From NCBI RefSeq assembly GCF_003067705.1, contig NZ_QANL01000002.1:682001-746000 (forward strand): DNA of 64,000 nt. Direction: 5' to 3'. The notes beneath the pieces were generated by a model that was not told the DNA's origin, searched no databases, and saw only the letters and a list, made by a program, of their open reading frames with translations. The translations under genes and the position numbers were made by a program. Every line of letters begins with the position of its first letter. Positions within the stretch are counted from its first letter, which is position 1. This DNA comes from Planctomonas deserti (GTDB lineage Bacteria; Actinomycetota; Actinomycetes; Actinomycetales; Microbacteriaceae). Below, one piece after another: positions 42,833 to 51,051 of the stretch.

Positions 42833-43870
42833 CTACTCGGGAGAGGACCTGCGCTCGCCGTTGCTCGGCTGCATCGGGGAACGGCGCGAGGCGAGCATCC
42901 GCTCGACCTGATCGACGTCCATGGCGGGCAGAGTCTGGTGCGACAGTGAGGCGCTCGACTCGTCGCCGACGCTGTCGGCGAGTCCGCCGAGCATCGAGAC
43001 GGCGTCGTCGATGACCGCGCGGTCGTGCCGGTCGGTGCCGTGCAGCAGCCAGCGCGCGATCTCGAGCTCCGCGTACAGCAGGGCCCGCTGACGCAGCTGC
43101 CGGTCGACGGTCACCTGGCGGGCCGCGTTGTACGCGTCGAACACCGACTCGGCGACGTGCGCCCGGCGCGCGCCGAGCACCCAGTTCAGGTCGCGGGCGG
43201 GGTCGCCCACGCGGAGCTCGGACCAGCCGAGGACCGCCGTCACGGCGTCGCCCTCGGCGAGGAACGACGTCGACTGCAGCGAGCCGTGCACGACCGCCGG
43301 CTGGAACTGCCAGAGCGAGGTGTCGTTGAGCGCGTTCTCCCAGCGGCGCAGGAGGGCGGTGGGCACGAGGCTCGTCCCGGCCGCGCGGTCGAGGAGGCCG
43401 CCTGCGGCGCGCTGCGCGTCGGCCGCGGACAGCACGGGGAGCCCGGCGTCGCCCACGAACGCGGTCGGCAGGCTGTGGATCGCGGCGACGGCGCGGCCGA
43501 TGGAGGCGGCAAGCCCGTCGCCCGGGGCGATGTCGTCGAGCTGCACGGGGCTGCCGGGGAGGAACTCGTAGACGTAGGCGCGCGTCGGGGCGATGGGCGC
43601 CTCGCCGAGCCACGTCGCCACGCGGAAGGGCAGGCGGCTGCGCACGCCCGTGCTCAGCGAGCGCAGCGCCACGAGGTCGGCGGTCTGCTCGTCCTCGGCC
43701 GACTTGGTCCTGGGCACGCGCACGATGAGGCGGCGGCCCGCGCGGTCCTCGAGGAGAGCGGAGTCGTAGTCGCCGTGCTGTCCGGAGCTGTATGGGGCGG
43801 TGCGCACGATGTCGAGCCCGGGAACTGCCGAGGTGGCCAACGCGGCTAGAGTGAGATGGGATCTGGCCAT
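42833..43870 (-). CDS. Aminoglycoside/macrolide phosphotransferase-fold protein, probably kinase-inactive
   Basis: 345 residues with an APH-like fold: ARSHLTLAALAT start, YVYEFLPGSPVQLDDI hinge, and WSELRVGDPARDLNWVL. The Brenner catalytic motif HGDxxxxN reads H195-G-S197-LQSTS, so both the catalytic Asp and the Mg-binding Asn are Ser, and the DFG-equivalent IDW is LGW. Antibiotic phosphotransfer is therefore unlikely. It stands between adnB and nudC, transcribed oppositely, with a leaderless-type TAACCT ahead of its ATG. Similar proteins occur at this position in related actinobacteria (from memory). Confidence 0.82.
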   Translation of the reverse strand: MARSHLTLAALATSAVPGLDIVRTAPYSSGQHGDYDSALLEDRAGRRLIVRVPRTKSAEDEQTADLVALRSLSTGVRSRLPFRVATWLGEAPIAPTRAYVYEFLPGSPVQLDDIAPGDGLAASIGRAVAAIHSLPTAFVGDAGLPVLSAADAQRAAGGLLDRAAGTSLVPTALLRRWENALNDTSLWQFQPAVVHGSLQSTSFLAEGDAVTAVLGWSELRVGDPARDLNWVLGARRAHVAESVFDAYNAARQVTVDRQLRQRALLYAELEIARWLLHGTDRHDRAVIDDAVSMLGGLADSVGDESSASLSHQTLPAMDVDQVERMLASRRSPMQPSNGERRSSPE

Positions 43871-43877
43871 GCCTTAC

Positions 43878-43883
43878 AGGTTA
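43878..43883 (-). promoter_or_regulatory. Putative -10 element (TAACCT), leaderless start
   Basis: On the minus strand TAACCT lies 7 nt before the ATG at 43870. Confidence 0.45.
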
Positions 43884-43979
43884 GGTCGCGGAGCCGCCCC
43901 AAAGCCCCTGCGCCACGCTGTTGAGCCGAGCCCCTCCGCTTTCGTCCCCGCCGCCGCCTGCACCCCGATGGGACTCTCG

Positions 43980-44924
43980 ATGCCGAACCCCTTTCTCGCC
44001 CGCCTTCCGCTGTCCCGCTCCGGCGTGGACCGCGACTACATCTCCCGGGCACGCCCCGCCCTCTACGACGAGCTGTGGGCGGAGGAGACGACGCGGGTGC
44101 TGCCGCTCTGGGACGGGCGGACCCTCGCCCGCACGGACGAGCAGGGCGCGCCCGCGCTCGACCTGCGGCCGGCTGCGGAGCTGCAGACCGCCGTCGTGCG
44201 GATCTACCTCGGCCGGACGACGGTGGAGTCCGATCGCGAGCCGGCCGGATCCGCGGTCGTCGCGAGCGTGCTCACCGATGCCGCCGCCGCCGAGCTCGAG
44301 CCGGACGAGTCGCGCTGGGTGACCCTGCGCGACGTGGCGACCACGGTGAGCGACCGAGACGCCGGGCTATTCACCGAGGCGCTCGCGATCGCGAACTGGC
44401 ACCTGTCCCACCCGTACTCGCCGAAGACGGGGGAGCCGACCATCGTGGAGCAGGGCGGCTGGGTGCGCCGGAGCCCCTCCGACGGCTCGGAGGTCTTCCC
44501 GCGCACCGACGCGGCCATCATCGTGGGCGTGATCGACGACCAGGACCGCATCCTGCTCGGCGCGAACGCGCGCTGGGCCAAGAAGATGTACTCCCTGCTC
44601 GCGGGCTTCGTCGAGCCGGGCGAGTCCTTCGAGGCCGCGGTCGTGCGCGAGGTCTTCGAGGAGTCCGGCGTCACCGTGACCGACCCGGTGTACCTCGGCA
44701 GCCAGCCCTGGCCGTTCCCCGCCTCGATCATGGTCGGCTTCCTGGCCCGCGTCGACGCGTCGTCGAGCCCCGAGCTCCGCCCGGACGGCGAGGAGATCGT
44801 GGACCTGCGCTGGTTCAGCCGGGAGGAGATCGCGCGCGGCGAGGTCGGCTTGCCCGGGTCGTCGTCCATCGCCCGTGCCATCCTCGAGGAGTGGTACGGC
44901 GGCCGCATCGAGGGCGGCTCCTGA
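43980..44924 (+). CDS. nudC: NudC-type NADH pyrophosphatase lacking the zinc-ribbon cysteines
   Basis: 314 residues from ATG 43980 (ATG 43968 also in frame). Perfect Nudix box GFVEPGESFEAAVVREVFEESGV (~209-231) followed by the NudC-specific SQPWPFPAS, which identifies NAD(H)/NAD-capped RNA pyrophosphatases. The zinc-ribbon region has HPYSPKTGEPT (Ser147, Thr150 at the CxxC positions) and RRSPSDGSE (Ser165), so the metal-binding cysteines are gone while the surrounding frame is conserved. Three bases separate it from uvrD2, likely an operon. Confidence 0.93.
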   Translation: MPNPFLARLPLSRSGVDRDYISRARPALYDELWAEETTRVLPLWDGRTLARTDEQGAPALDLRPAAELQTAVVRIYLGRTTVESDREPAGSAVVASVLTDAAAAELEPDESRWVTLRDVATTVSDRDAGLFTEALAIANWHLSHPYSPKTGEPTIVEQGGWVRRSPSDGSEVFPRTDAAIIVGVIDDQDRILLGANARWAKKMYSLLAGFVEPGESFEAAVVREVFEESGVTVTDPVYLGSQPWPFPASIMVGFLARVDASSSPELRPDGEEIVDLRWFSREEIARGEVGLPGSSSIARAILEEWYGGRIEGGS

Positions 44925-44927
44925 CCG

Positions 44928-46676
44928 ATGTCATCCTCCGCTCCGTCGCCCGTCGCGCCCGCGTCGCCCGAAGCTCTGCTCGAGGCGCTCGACGACGAGC
45001 AGCGCCAGGCTGCCGAGGCCCTGCTCGGGCCGGTCGTGCTGCTGGCCGGTGCAGGAACCGGTAAGACCCGCGCCATCACCCACCGGATCGCCTACGGCGT
45101 CGCGGCCGGCGTCTACCCGCCGAACCGCGTCATGGCGCTCACCTTCACGGCCCGCGCGGCCGGGGAGCTGCGGAGCCGCCTGCGCGCGCTCGGGGCCGGC
45201 CCGGTGGCGGCGCGCACGTTCCACGCCGCGGCGCTGTCCCAGCTCAACTTCTTCTGGCCGCAGGTCATCGGCGGGCAGATGCCGCGCCTCGTCGCGAGCA
45301 AGGGCAAGCTGCTCGGGCACGCGGCCGAGACGCTGCACCTCAAGCTCGACACCGCGTCCCTGCGCGACATGGCCGCCGAGGTCGAGTGGCGCAAGGTGTC
45401 CCGGCTGTCGCTCCAGCAGTACGCGGCCGCGGTGCGCTCCAACCGCACGCTGCCCACCCGGGTCACGCCGGACGCCGCCGTCGACCTGCTGCAGGCGTAC
45501 GAGGACGTGAAGGACTCCCGCAGGCAGATCGACTTCGAGGATGTGCTGCTCGCCACCGCGGGCATGATCGAGTCGGAGCCGTGGGTCGCGTCCCAGGTGC
45601 GGGAGCAGTACCGCTTCTTCGTGGTCGACGAGTACCAGGACGTCTCCCCGCTGCAGCAGGACCTGCTCGACCTCTGGCTGGGCGACCGCAACGACCTCTG
45701 CGTCGTCGGCGACGCGAGCCAGACCATCTACTCCTTCGCGGGCGCGAAGAGCGAGTACCTGCTGGGCTTCGCCAGCCGCTACCGCGCCGCTCGCGTGATC
45801 CGGCTGGAGCAGAACTACCGCTCGACGCCGCGGATCACCGAGACCGCGAACCGGCTAATGCGGGGCCGCCCGGGCGCCCTCGCCCTCTCGGCCGCGCGAT
45901 CCGCGACGCCGGGCACCGAGGTCGTCGTCACCGCGTACCCGCACGACGGGGCCGAGGCGAGGGGCGTGGCGGCCGCCATCGCCGACCAGATCAGCGCCGG
46001 GGTGCGGCCCGAGGAGATCGCGGTGCTCTACCGCGTCAACGTGCAGGCCGCGGAGCTCGAGCGCGCGCTCGGTGACGCCGGCATCCCGTACCAGGTGCGC
46101 GGATCGCAGCGGTTCTTCGACCTGCCCGAGGTGAAGCAGGCCGTGCTCGCGCTTCGCGGCGCCTCCGTCTCCATCTCCGGCGAGCCGCTGTTCAAGTCGG
46201 TGAGCGACGTGCTGCGCTCGCTTGGCTGGACCCAGGAGGCACCCGCCTCCCGCGGCGCCGTGCGCGACCGCTGGGAGTCGCTCGACGCGATCATGGGCCT
46301 CGCGGAGCAGATGCCCGCGAGCACGTCGTTCCGCGAGTTCACGGACGAGCTGATGGAGCGCCAGGCGGGCCAGCACGAGCCAACGGTCTCGGCCGTCACG
46401 CTCGCGACCCTGCACTCGGCCAAGGGGCTCGAGTGGGACGCCGTGCACCTCGTAGGCCTCAGCGAGGGACTCGTGCCCATCAGCCACGCGACGACGCTCG
46501 CGGGCGTGGACGAGGAGCGCCGGCTGCTCTACGTCGGCATCACGCGGGCTCGGCGAGAGCTTCGGCTGTCGTGGAGCGCGGCCGGTCCGCATCGCTCGGC
46601 TGCCCGGGCGCCGTCGCGCTTCCTGGCAGAGCTCGACAGCCGCACTCCGGGTGCGGCTGCCACTCGCGCCGGCTGA
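44928..46676 (+). CDS. uvrD2: UvrD2-like SF1A DNA helicase, short form
   Basis: 582 residues. Motor motifs: Walker A AGAGTGKT (40-47), LTFTARAAGELRSRL, D234EYQD, GDASQTIYSFAGA, QNYRSTPRI, TLHSAKGLEWDAV, and YVGITRARREL. Mycobacterial UvrD2 (~700 aa) continues with an HRDC domain and a zinc module; here the protein stops ~30 residues after motif VI, so those are absent. Position after nudC matches the uvrD2 locus. The last 137 bp overlap the next gene on the opposite strand. Confidence 0.9.
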   Translation: MSSSAPSPVAPASPEALLEALDDEQRQAAEALLGPVVLLAGAGTGKTRAITHRIAYGVAAGVYPPNRVMALTFTARAAGELRSRLRALGAGPVAARTFHAAALSQLNFFWPQVIGGQMPRLVASKGKLLGHAAETLHLKLDTASLRDMAAEVEWRKVSRLSLQQYAAAVRSNRTLPTRVTPDAAVDLLQAYEDVKDSRRQIDFEDVLLATAGMIESEPWVASQVREQYRFFVVDEYQDVSPLQQDLLDLWLGDRNDLCVVGDASQTIYSFAGAKSEYLLGFASRYRAARVIRLEQNYRSTPRITETANRLMRGRPGALALSAARSATPGTEVVVTAYPHDGAEARGVAAAIADQISAGVRPEEIAVLYRVNVQAAELERALGDAGIPYQVRGSQRFFDLPEVKQAVLALRGASVSISGEPLFKSVSDVLRSLGWTQEAPASRGAVRDRWESLDAIMGLAEQMPASTSFREFTDELMERQAGQHEPTVSAVTLATLHSAKGLEWDAVHLVGLSEGLVPISHATTLAGVDEERRLLYVGITRARRELRLSWSAAGPHRSAARAPSRFLAELDSRTPGAAATRAG

Positions 46677-47511
46677 GGCGTCCGGTCCGGCCGTCGAGCA
46701 GCAGGGAGCAGCCAGCGAGCGGGTTCCGACCCTCGGCGAGCCACGCGTCCGCCGCCCGGGCCACGAGGGCGGACGCCTCGAGCAGGGTGAGCGGCGACGA
46801 CTCCGTCGGGGCGGGTCGCCCGGCCAACTGCGAGGCGAGCGCCGGCCAGGCGGCGTCCGCATCCGTGCGGTGCCGGTCGACGCAGTGCAGGCACGGCCCG
46901 ACGTCGGGGACGACGAGCGGGCCCACCTGCACCCACCGGTCGCTGAACACCACGGCGAGGAGCGGGATGTCGCGCCGCGCCCAGTAGCCGTACACCCCGG
47001 GCCGCACGGCGTACCGCGCGACGACGACGGCGAGGTCCGCCTCCGCGGTGTTCGCGGTGTGCGGCCCGGGGGGTTCACCCGCCGCACCCGCGGCGCCCGC
47101 ACCCGCGCCCTCCGTCGCATCCGAGGCGGCATTCCCCTCGGGGGTCGGCGCCGCGCTGCCACGCTGCACGAGGGTGTGGCCGGCCGCGGCGATCGCCGGG
47201 GCCAACCGGTCCGCGCACGGACCGTCGCCCTCGAGCACGACGCGGCCGACGGGGCGCGGCGACGGCGGACCGGGCACGAGCGCGTCGGAGACGGCATCGA
47301 GCAGGGCGACCACGTCGTCGTCGGTGCCGCCCGCCGAGGCCGCGATCATGGTGAGCCCCGACCGGCTGATGCCGAGTCGGAGCGCCCAGAGCATCCGCTC
47401 GTCGGCGGTGGTCACGCCGGTGAGCACGACGGCGGGCCGGTCGAGGCCGATCTGCACGGTGGTGGGGGAGCGCCAGAGCAGGGGGAGTGCGGGGTCGAGT
47501 GCCAGAGCCAT
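46540..47511 (-). CDS. TOMM/ThiF-like cyclodehydratase-domain protein
   Basis: 323 residues from ATG 47511. The N-terminal half contains a winged-helix-like region (VLTGVTTADERMLWALRLGISR); the C-terminal half has VPDVGPCLHCVDRHRTDADAAWPALASQL and a closing HPECGC, giving a four-Cys zinc site typical of the leader-peptide-binding/cyclodehydratase proteins of thiazole/oxazole peptide clusters. An isolated relative sits beside uvrD2 in many actinobacteria, with no precursor peptide nearby, so a housekeeping role is likely. The 3' end overlaps uvrD2 antisense by 137 bp. The frame is open upstream through a family B repeat; that extension is rejected. Confidence 0.82.
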   Translation of the reverse strand: MALALDPALPLLWRSPTTVQIGLDRPAVVLTGVTTADERMLWALRLGISRSGLTMIAASAGGTDDDVVALLDAVSDALVPGPPSPRPVGRVVLEGDGPCADRLAPAIAAAGHTLVQRGSAAPTPEGNAASDATEGAGAGAAGAAGEPPGPHTANTAEADLAVVVARYAVRPGVYGYWARRDIPLLAVVFSDRWVQVGPLVVPDVGPCLHCVDRHRTDADAAWPALASQLAGRPAPTESSPLTLLEASALVARAADAWLAEGRNPLAGCSLLLDGRTGRLSRREWQPHPECGCRALPGSATAPGQPSDADRPRSTTAEALAEPA

Positions 47512-47638
47512 CCGCGCAGGATGCACGAATCCGCTCCCGCCCGCGCCGCCTCTCCACAGCCGCCACGCGCCCGTCGGTGCCGGATGCGCGCCCCGCGCCG
47601 CCCCGCCGGCATGCCTCGGCGTCAGCCACCACGCGCCC

Positions 47639-47699
47639 CTGCCCAGGCAGAAGGGTCCTGCGCAGCCTAAAGCTGGGCAGTATCCTCCTGCCTGGGCAG
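47639..47699. repeat. Family B 61-bp nested palindrome, copy 4 (inverted, diverged)
   Basis: The outer 12-bp arms are perfect (CTGCCCAGGCAG / CTGCCTGGGCAG). The 37-bp core best matches the reverse complement of copies 1-3 (shared TAAAGCTGGGCAG), so this copy is inserted in the opposite orientation. Lies in the 215-bp gap between two minus-strand genes. Confidence 0.85.
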
Positions 47700-47726
47700 G
47701 AGCGGAAGGGGAGGGAGGGTGCGGCG

Positions 47727-49151
47727 CTACACCGGGCGGGGGTCGTCGCCCGCGTCGGGCCCGCTGGCCTCGGGACCGGCGCCGTCGGGGCCGGCGGCGT
47801 CGGGGCCGCCGGACTCGCCGCCCGCGGGGGCGGGGCCGGGGTCGTCGCCGCGGAGCAGGTCCTCGATCGCCTGGTCCATCTCGTCGGGCTCCGGCTCGCC
47901 GGCCTGCAGCCGGGCCACGAGCGCGGCCGGGTCGTCGATGTCCGCGGAGGTGGGCAGCACGTCGGGGTGCGACCAGAGGGCGTCGCGCTGCTCGGCGCCG
48001 ACGCCGTCCGAGACCGCCTGCCACATGGCCGCCGCCTCACGCAGGCGGCGCGGGCGCAGTTCGAGGCCGACCAGCGCGGAGAACGCGGACTCGGCGGGGC
48101 CGCCCGTGGCCCGGCGGCGTCGCACCGTCTCGGCGATGGCGTCCGCGCGGGGGAGGCGATGGGTCGCGGCGAGCGTCGTGACGTCGACCCAGCCCTCGAT
48201 GAGGGCGAGCATCGTCTCGAGCCGGCCGAGCGCCGCAGTCTGCTGCTCGGTCTTCGGCGGGATGAGGGAGCCGCTGACCATCGCCTCGCGCAGCTCCTCG
48301 ACGTTCGAGGGGTCGAGCGTCTCGGCGAGCTCCTGCAGGCGGGACGTGTCGATGGAGATGCCGCGGGCGTACTCGGTGATCGACGTGATCAGCTGCAGGC
48401 GCAGCCACTTCGCGTGGCGGAAGAGGCGGGCGTGGGCGAGCTCCCGCACGGCGAGGTAGATCTGCACCTCGGTCGCGGCGATGTCGAGGCCCTCCCCGAA
48501 CCCGGCGATGTTCTGGGGCAGGAGGGCGGCGCGCTGCTCGTCCAGCAGGGGGATGCCGATGTCGCCACCGGACACGACCTCGGTGGAGAGCTGGGCGACG
48601 GCCTGGCCGAGCTGCATCGCGAAGAGGGTGCCACCGACGTTGCGCAGCAGCTGGCTGGCGCCCTGCACCATGCCGGCCATCTCCTCGGGCGCCTGCTCCG
48701 TGAGCACCCCGGTCAGGGCGTCGGAGATGCTGGTGGCGACCGGCTCGGCGAGCTGGGTCCACACGGGCATCGTGGCCCGCACCCACTCGGCGCGGCTCAG
48801 CAGCTTGGGAGGCAGCGGCAGGTCGCTGACGTAGGTGACCTCGTCGAGCCACAGGGCGGCGACCGTGAGCGCCTGCTCAAGTTCGCGGCGCTGCACGTCG
48901 CCGGTCGGGATGGCGGACTGGCGGGCGAGCGTCGTGGCCTGGTCCGTCGCGACCGTCCAGTTGATGCCCTCGCCGCTCGACTGCAGGGCGCTCTGCAGCT
49001 GCGCCATCAGCTGGCGCAGGACGGCCGGGTCGTTGGGCAGCCCCGCGGCGCCGGCGAGCTTCTCCGGGTCGAAGCCGGAGCTGCCGCTCAGGAACTCCCG
49101 CAGCATGTCGCGGAACTCGTCCTCGGGGTTCTGCGGTGTGTCGTCGGCCAT
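47727..49151 (-). CDS. DUF2342 zinc-dependent metalloprotease-like protein
   Basis: 474 residues, mostly helical. The family core is present: TEVQIYLAVRELAHARLFRHAKWLR with the HxxxxH-like His pair, then LIEGWVDVTTLAATHRLPRADAIAE and the closing ELRPRRLREAAAMWQA. The last ~45 residues are Gly/Pro/Asp-rich and unstructured. Annotated elsewhere as zinc-dependent metalloprotease or F420-associated; real activity is unproven. It is divergent from the Lon-like protease, the same pairing as in mycobacteria, which hints at a common pathway. Confidence 0.87.
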   Translation of the reverse strand: MADDTPQNPEDEFRDMLREFLSGSSGFDPEKLAGAAGLPNDPAVLRQLMAQLQSALQSSGEGINWTVATDQATTLARQSAIPTGDVQRRELEQALTVAALWLDEVTYVSDLPLPPKLLSRAEWVRATMPVWTQLAEPVATSISDALTGVLTEQAPEEMAGMVQGASQLLRNVGGTLFAMQLGQAVAQLSTEVVSGGDIGIPLLDEQRAALLPQNIAGFGEGLDIAATEVQIYLAVRELAHARLFRHAKWLRLQLITSITEYARGISIDTSRLQELAETLDPSNVEELREAMVSGSLIPPKTEQQTAALGRLETMLALIEGWVDVTTLAATHRLPRADAIAETVRRRRATGGPAESAFSALVGLELRPRRLREAAAMWQAVSDGVGAEQRDALWSHPDVLPTSADIDDPAALVARLQAGEPEPDEMDQAIEDLLRGDDPGPAPAGGESGGPDAAGPDGAGPEASGPDAGDDPRPV

Positions 49152-49327
49152 GAGGAACTCCAGGATCTGTGGTCGCTCGGCCGGGCGGGCACCCAGCTGT
49201 CGTTCCTACGCTAATGCGCGGCGGCCTGGGCGATTCCCCCATTGACCTAGGCTGAGACGCCTGGCCTTGCGCCGCTGGCGAACACGCCCACCGGCGGGTG
49301 GGAGCAGGTAACGAAGGAGAGCCCGAG

Positions 49328-50431
49328 GTGAGCGTTTTCGCCCAGTACGCGCGCGATGCGACGCCCCGCCGTGGCGACCGGGGTCGCGCCGGTGTCGTGC
49401 TGCTCTCCGCGGCGTTCGTGCTCGTGCTGCTGCTCGGCATCGTCCCCACGCCGTACGTCATCGAGCAGCCGGGTCCCGTCTACGACACCCTCGGCACGAG
49501 CGAGCACGAGGGCACGAACCGTCCGCTCATCAGCATCCCCAGCCAGGAGACGTTCCCCACGACCGGCGAGCTGAACCTCCTCACCGTCAGCGTGCTCGGC
49601 AGCCCGGAGACGCCGCCGCACTGGCTCGATGTCGCCACCGCCTGGTTCGACCCCAGCAAGGCCGTCGTGCCCGTCGAGTCCGTGTTCCCGCCCGACGTCT
49701 CGCGCAAGGAGCGGGACGAGGAGAACCGGGTGCTCATGGTCAACTCGCAGCGGGACGCCATCGCCGCCGCCCTGCTCGAGCTCGGCTACGAGGTGCCGGG
49801 CGTCATCACCGTGCAGGGCATCGTGGAGGGGGAGCCGGCCGAGGGCATCGTCGAGGAGGGCGACCGGATCACCTCGGTGAACGGCACCGCGGTGACGGAC
49901 TACGGCGAGCTGCAGGATCTCATCGCGAAGAACGGCAGCGACCGGCCCGTCGAGCTCGGGCTCACGCGGGACGGGAGCGCCATGACCCTGCAGGTGACGC
50001 CGCGGCAGCGGGAGGACGCGTCCGTGATCGGGGTGCTCGTCACCACCGACTACACGTTCCCCTTCGACGTGTCGATCCAGCTCGATGACGTGGGCGGACC
50101 GAGCGCGGGCATGATGTTCGCCCTCGGGATCATCGACAAGCTCGAGCCGGGCGAGCTCACCGGCGGCGAGAACATCGCGGGCACCGGCACCATCGACGCC
50201 CAGGGCGTCGTCGGGCCGATCGGCGGCATCCGGCAGAAGCTGTACGGCGCCGAGCGCGCCGGGGCGGACTACTTCCTCGCGCCGGCCCGCAACTGCGACG
50301 AGGTCGTGGGGCACGTACCGGACGGGCTCGACGTCTTCGCCGTCTCGACGCTCGACGACTCCCTCGCGGTGCTGAAGGCCGTGGCGGACGACACGTCGCT
50401 GGCCGACCTGCCGCGCTGCGCCGCGGAGTAA
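49328..50431 (+). CDS. PDZ-containing Lon-like (S16) membrane protease
   Basis: 367 residues from GTG 49328. One N-terminal membrane helix (GVVLLSAAFVLVLLLGIVPTPYVI), a PDZ domain (~165-245: IVEEGDRITSVNGTAVTD), then an S16 Lon-type protease domain with the catalytic dyad Ser259 (GGPSAGMMFALGI) and Lys304 (IRQKLYGA). The protease domain faces outside. Members are conserved in actinobacteria; substrates unknown. AGGAGAG lies nearby upstream. Confidence 0.92.
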   Translation: MSVFAQYARDATPRRGDRGRAGVVLLSAAFVLVLLLGIVPTPYVIEQPGPVYDTLGTSEHEGTNRPLISIPSQETFPTTGELNLLTVSVLGSPETPPHWLDVATAWFDPSKAVVPVESVFPPDVSRKERDEENRVLMVNSQRDAIAAALLELGYEVPGVITVQGIVEGEPAEGIVEEGDRITSVNGTAVTDYGELQDLIAKNGSDRPVELGLTRDGSAMTLQVTPRQREDASVIGVLVTTDYTFPFDVSIQLDDVGGPSAGMMFALGIIDKLEPGELTGGENIAGTGTIDAQGVVGPIGGIRQKLYGAERAGADYFLAPARNCDEVVGHVPDGLDVFAVSTLDDSLAVLKAVADDTSLADLPRCAAE

Positions 50432-50478
50432 GGGGCGACGGATCGGGCGTCGACAGCGACGACCGGCGGACGGAGTCC

Positions 50479-51039
50479 TCAGCGGGACGCGAGCAGGGCG
50501 GCGGCGACGCCGCGCGCCGTGTCCGTCGTCCAGGCGGGGGAGCGCAACCGCATCGCGAGGTCGCCCGTGACCACGAGGAGCAGCTGCTCCGCGAGCTCGG
50601 CGCCGCGCCCGGGGTCGACGGCGTCGGCCAGGTTCTCGAGCCGCTCGCGCATCGACTCGGTGTCGCGGGCGATGGCCCGCGCGACCTCCTCGGGCGGGTC
50701 CGGGTACTCGGCCGCGGAGCCGAGGAAGGCGCACCACCGGGACCCGATGGGGCGAGAGCGGAAGGCGTCGAGCGCGTCGAAGACCGCGAGCAGACGGCCC
50801 TCGGCGCTGTCCCGGGCCGCGACCGCGTCGTCCCACGCCTCAAGCCACGCGCGGTGGCGCCGGTCGAGCGTTGCGGCGAGCAGTGCCTCCTTGCTCGGGT
50901 AGCCGCGGTACAGGGTGGCGGCGGACACGCCGGCCCGGTCGAGCACGGCGTCGATCGGCGTCGCAGCGATCCCGCGGGAGAAGAACAGCTCGTCGGCCGC
51001 GTCGAGCAGCTTCGACTCGGTGCTCGGGCGTATGGCCAT
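50479..51039 (-). CDS. TetR family transcriptional regulator
   Basis: 186 residues. The N-terminal helix-turn-helix is typical (KLLDAADELFFSRGIAATPIDAVLDRAGVSAATLYRGYPSKEALLA), followed by a ligand-binding helical domain. Starting 23 bp from a divergent MFS gene, it most likely represses that transporter and itself, with the two -10 hexamers overlapping. Effector unknown. Intact. Confidence 0.9.
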   Translation of the reverse strand: MAIRPSTESKLLDAADELFFSRGIAATPIDAVLDRAGVSAATLYRGYPSKEALLAATLDRRHRAWLEAWDDAVAARDSAEGRLLAVFDALDAFRSRPIGSRWCAFLGSAAEYPDPPEEVARAIARDTESMRERLENLADAVDPGRGAELAEQLLLVVTGDLAMRLRSPAWTTDTARGVAAALLASR

Positions 51040-51045
51040 GGCAGC

Positions 51046-51051
51046 ACCCTA
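51046..51051 (-). promoter_or_regulatory. Putative -10 element (TAGGGT) of tetR
   Basis: Lies 6 nt before the tetR ATG on the minus strand. It shares bases 51050-51051 with the opposing -10 element of the MFS gene. Confidence 0.5.

Noticed and set aside
42833-43870. Antibiotic resistance by the phosphotransferase-like protein
   Set aside because: Catalytic Asp and Mg-binding Asn are both Ser, so phosphotransfer is not supported.
47512-48024. N-terminal extension of the TOMM/ThiF-like frame
   Set aside because: It reads through family B copy 4 and the end of the DUF2342 gene with no conserved residues.
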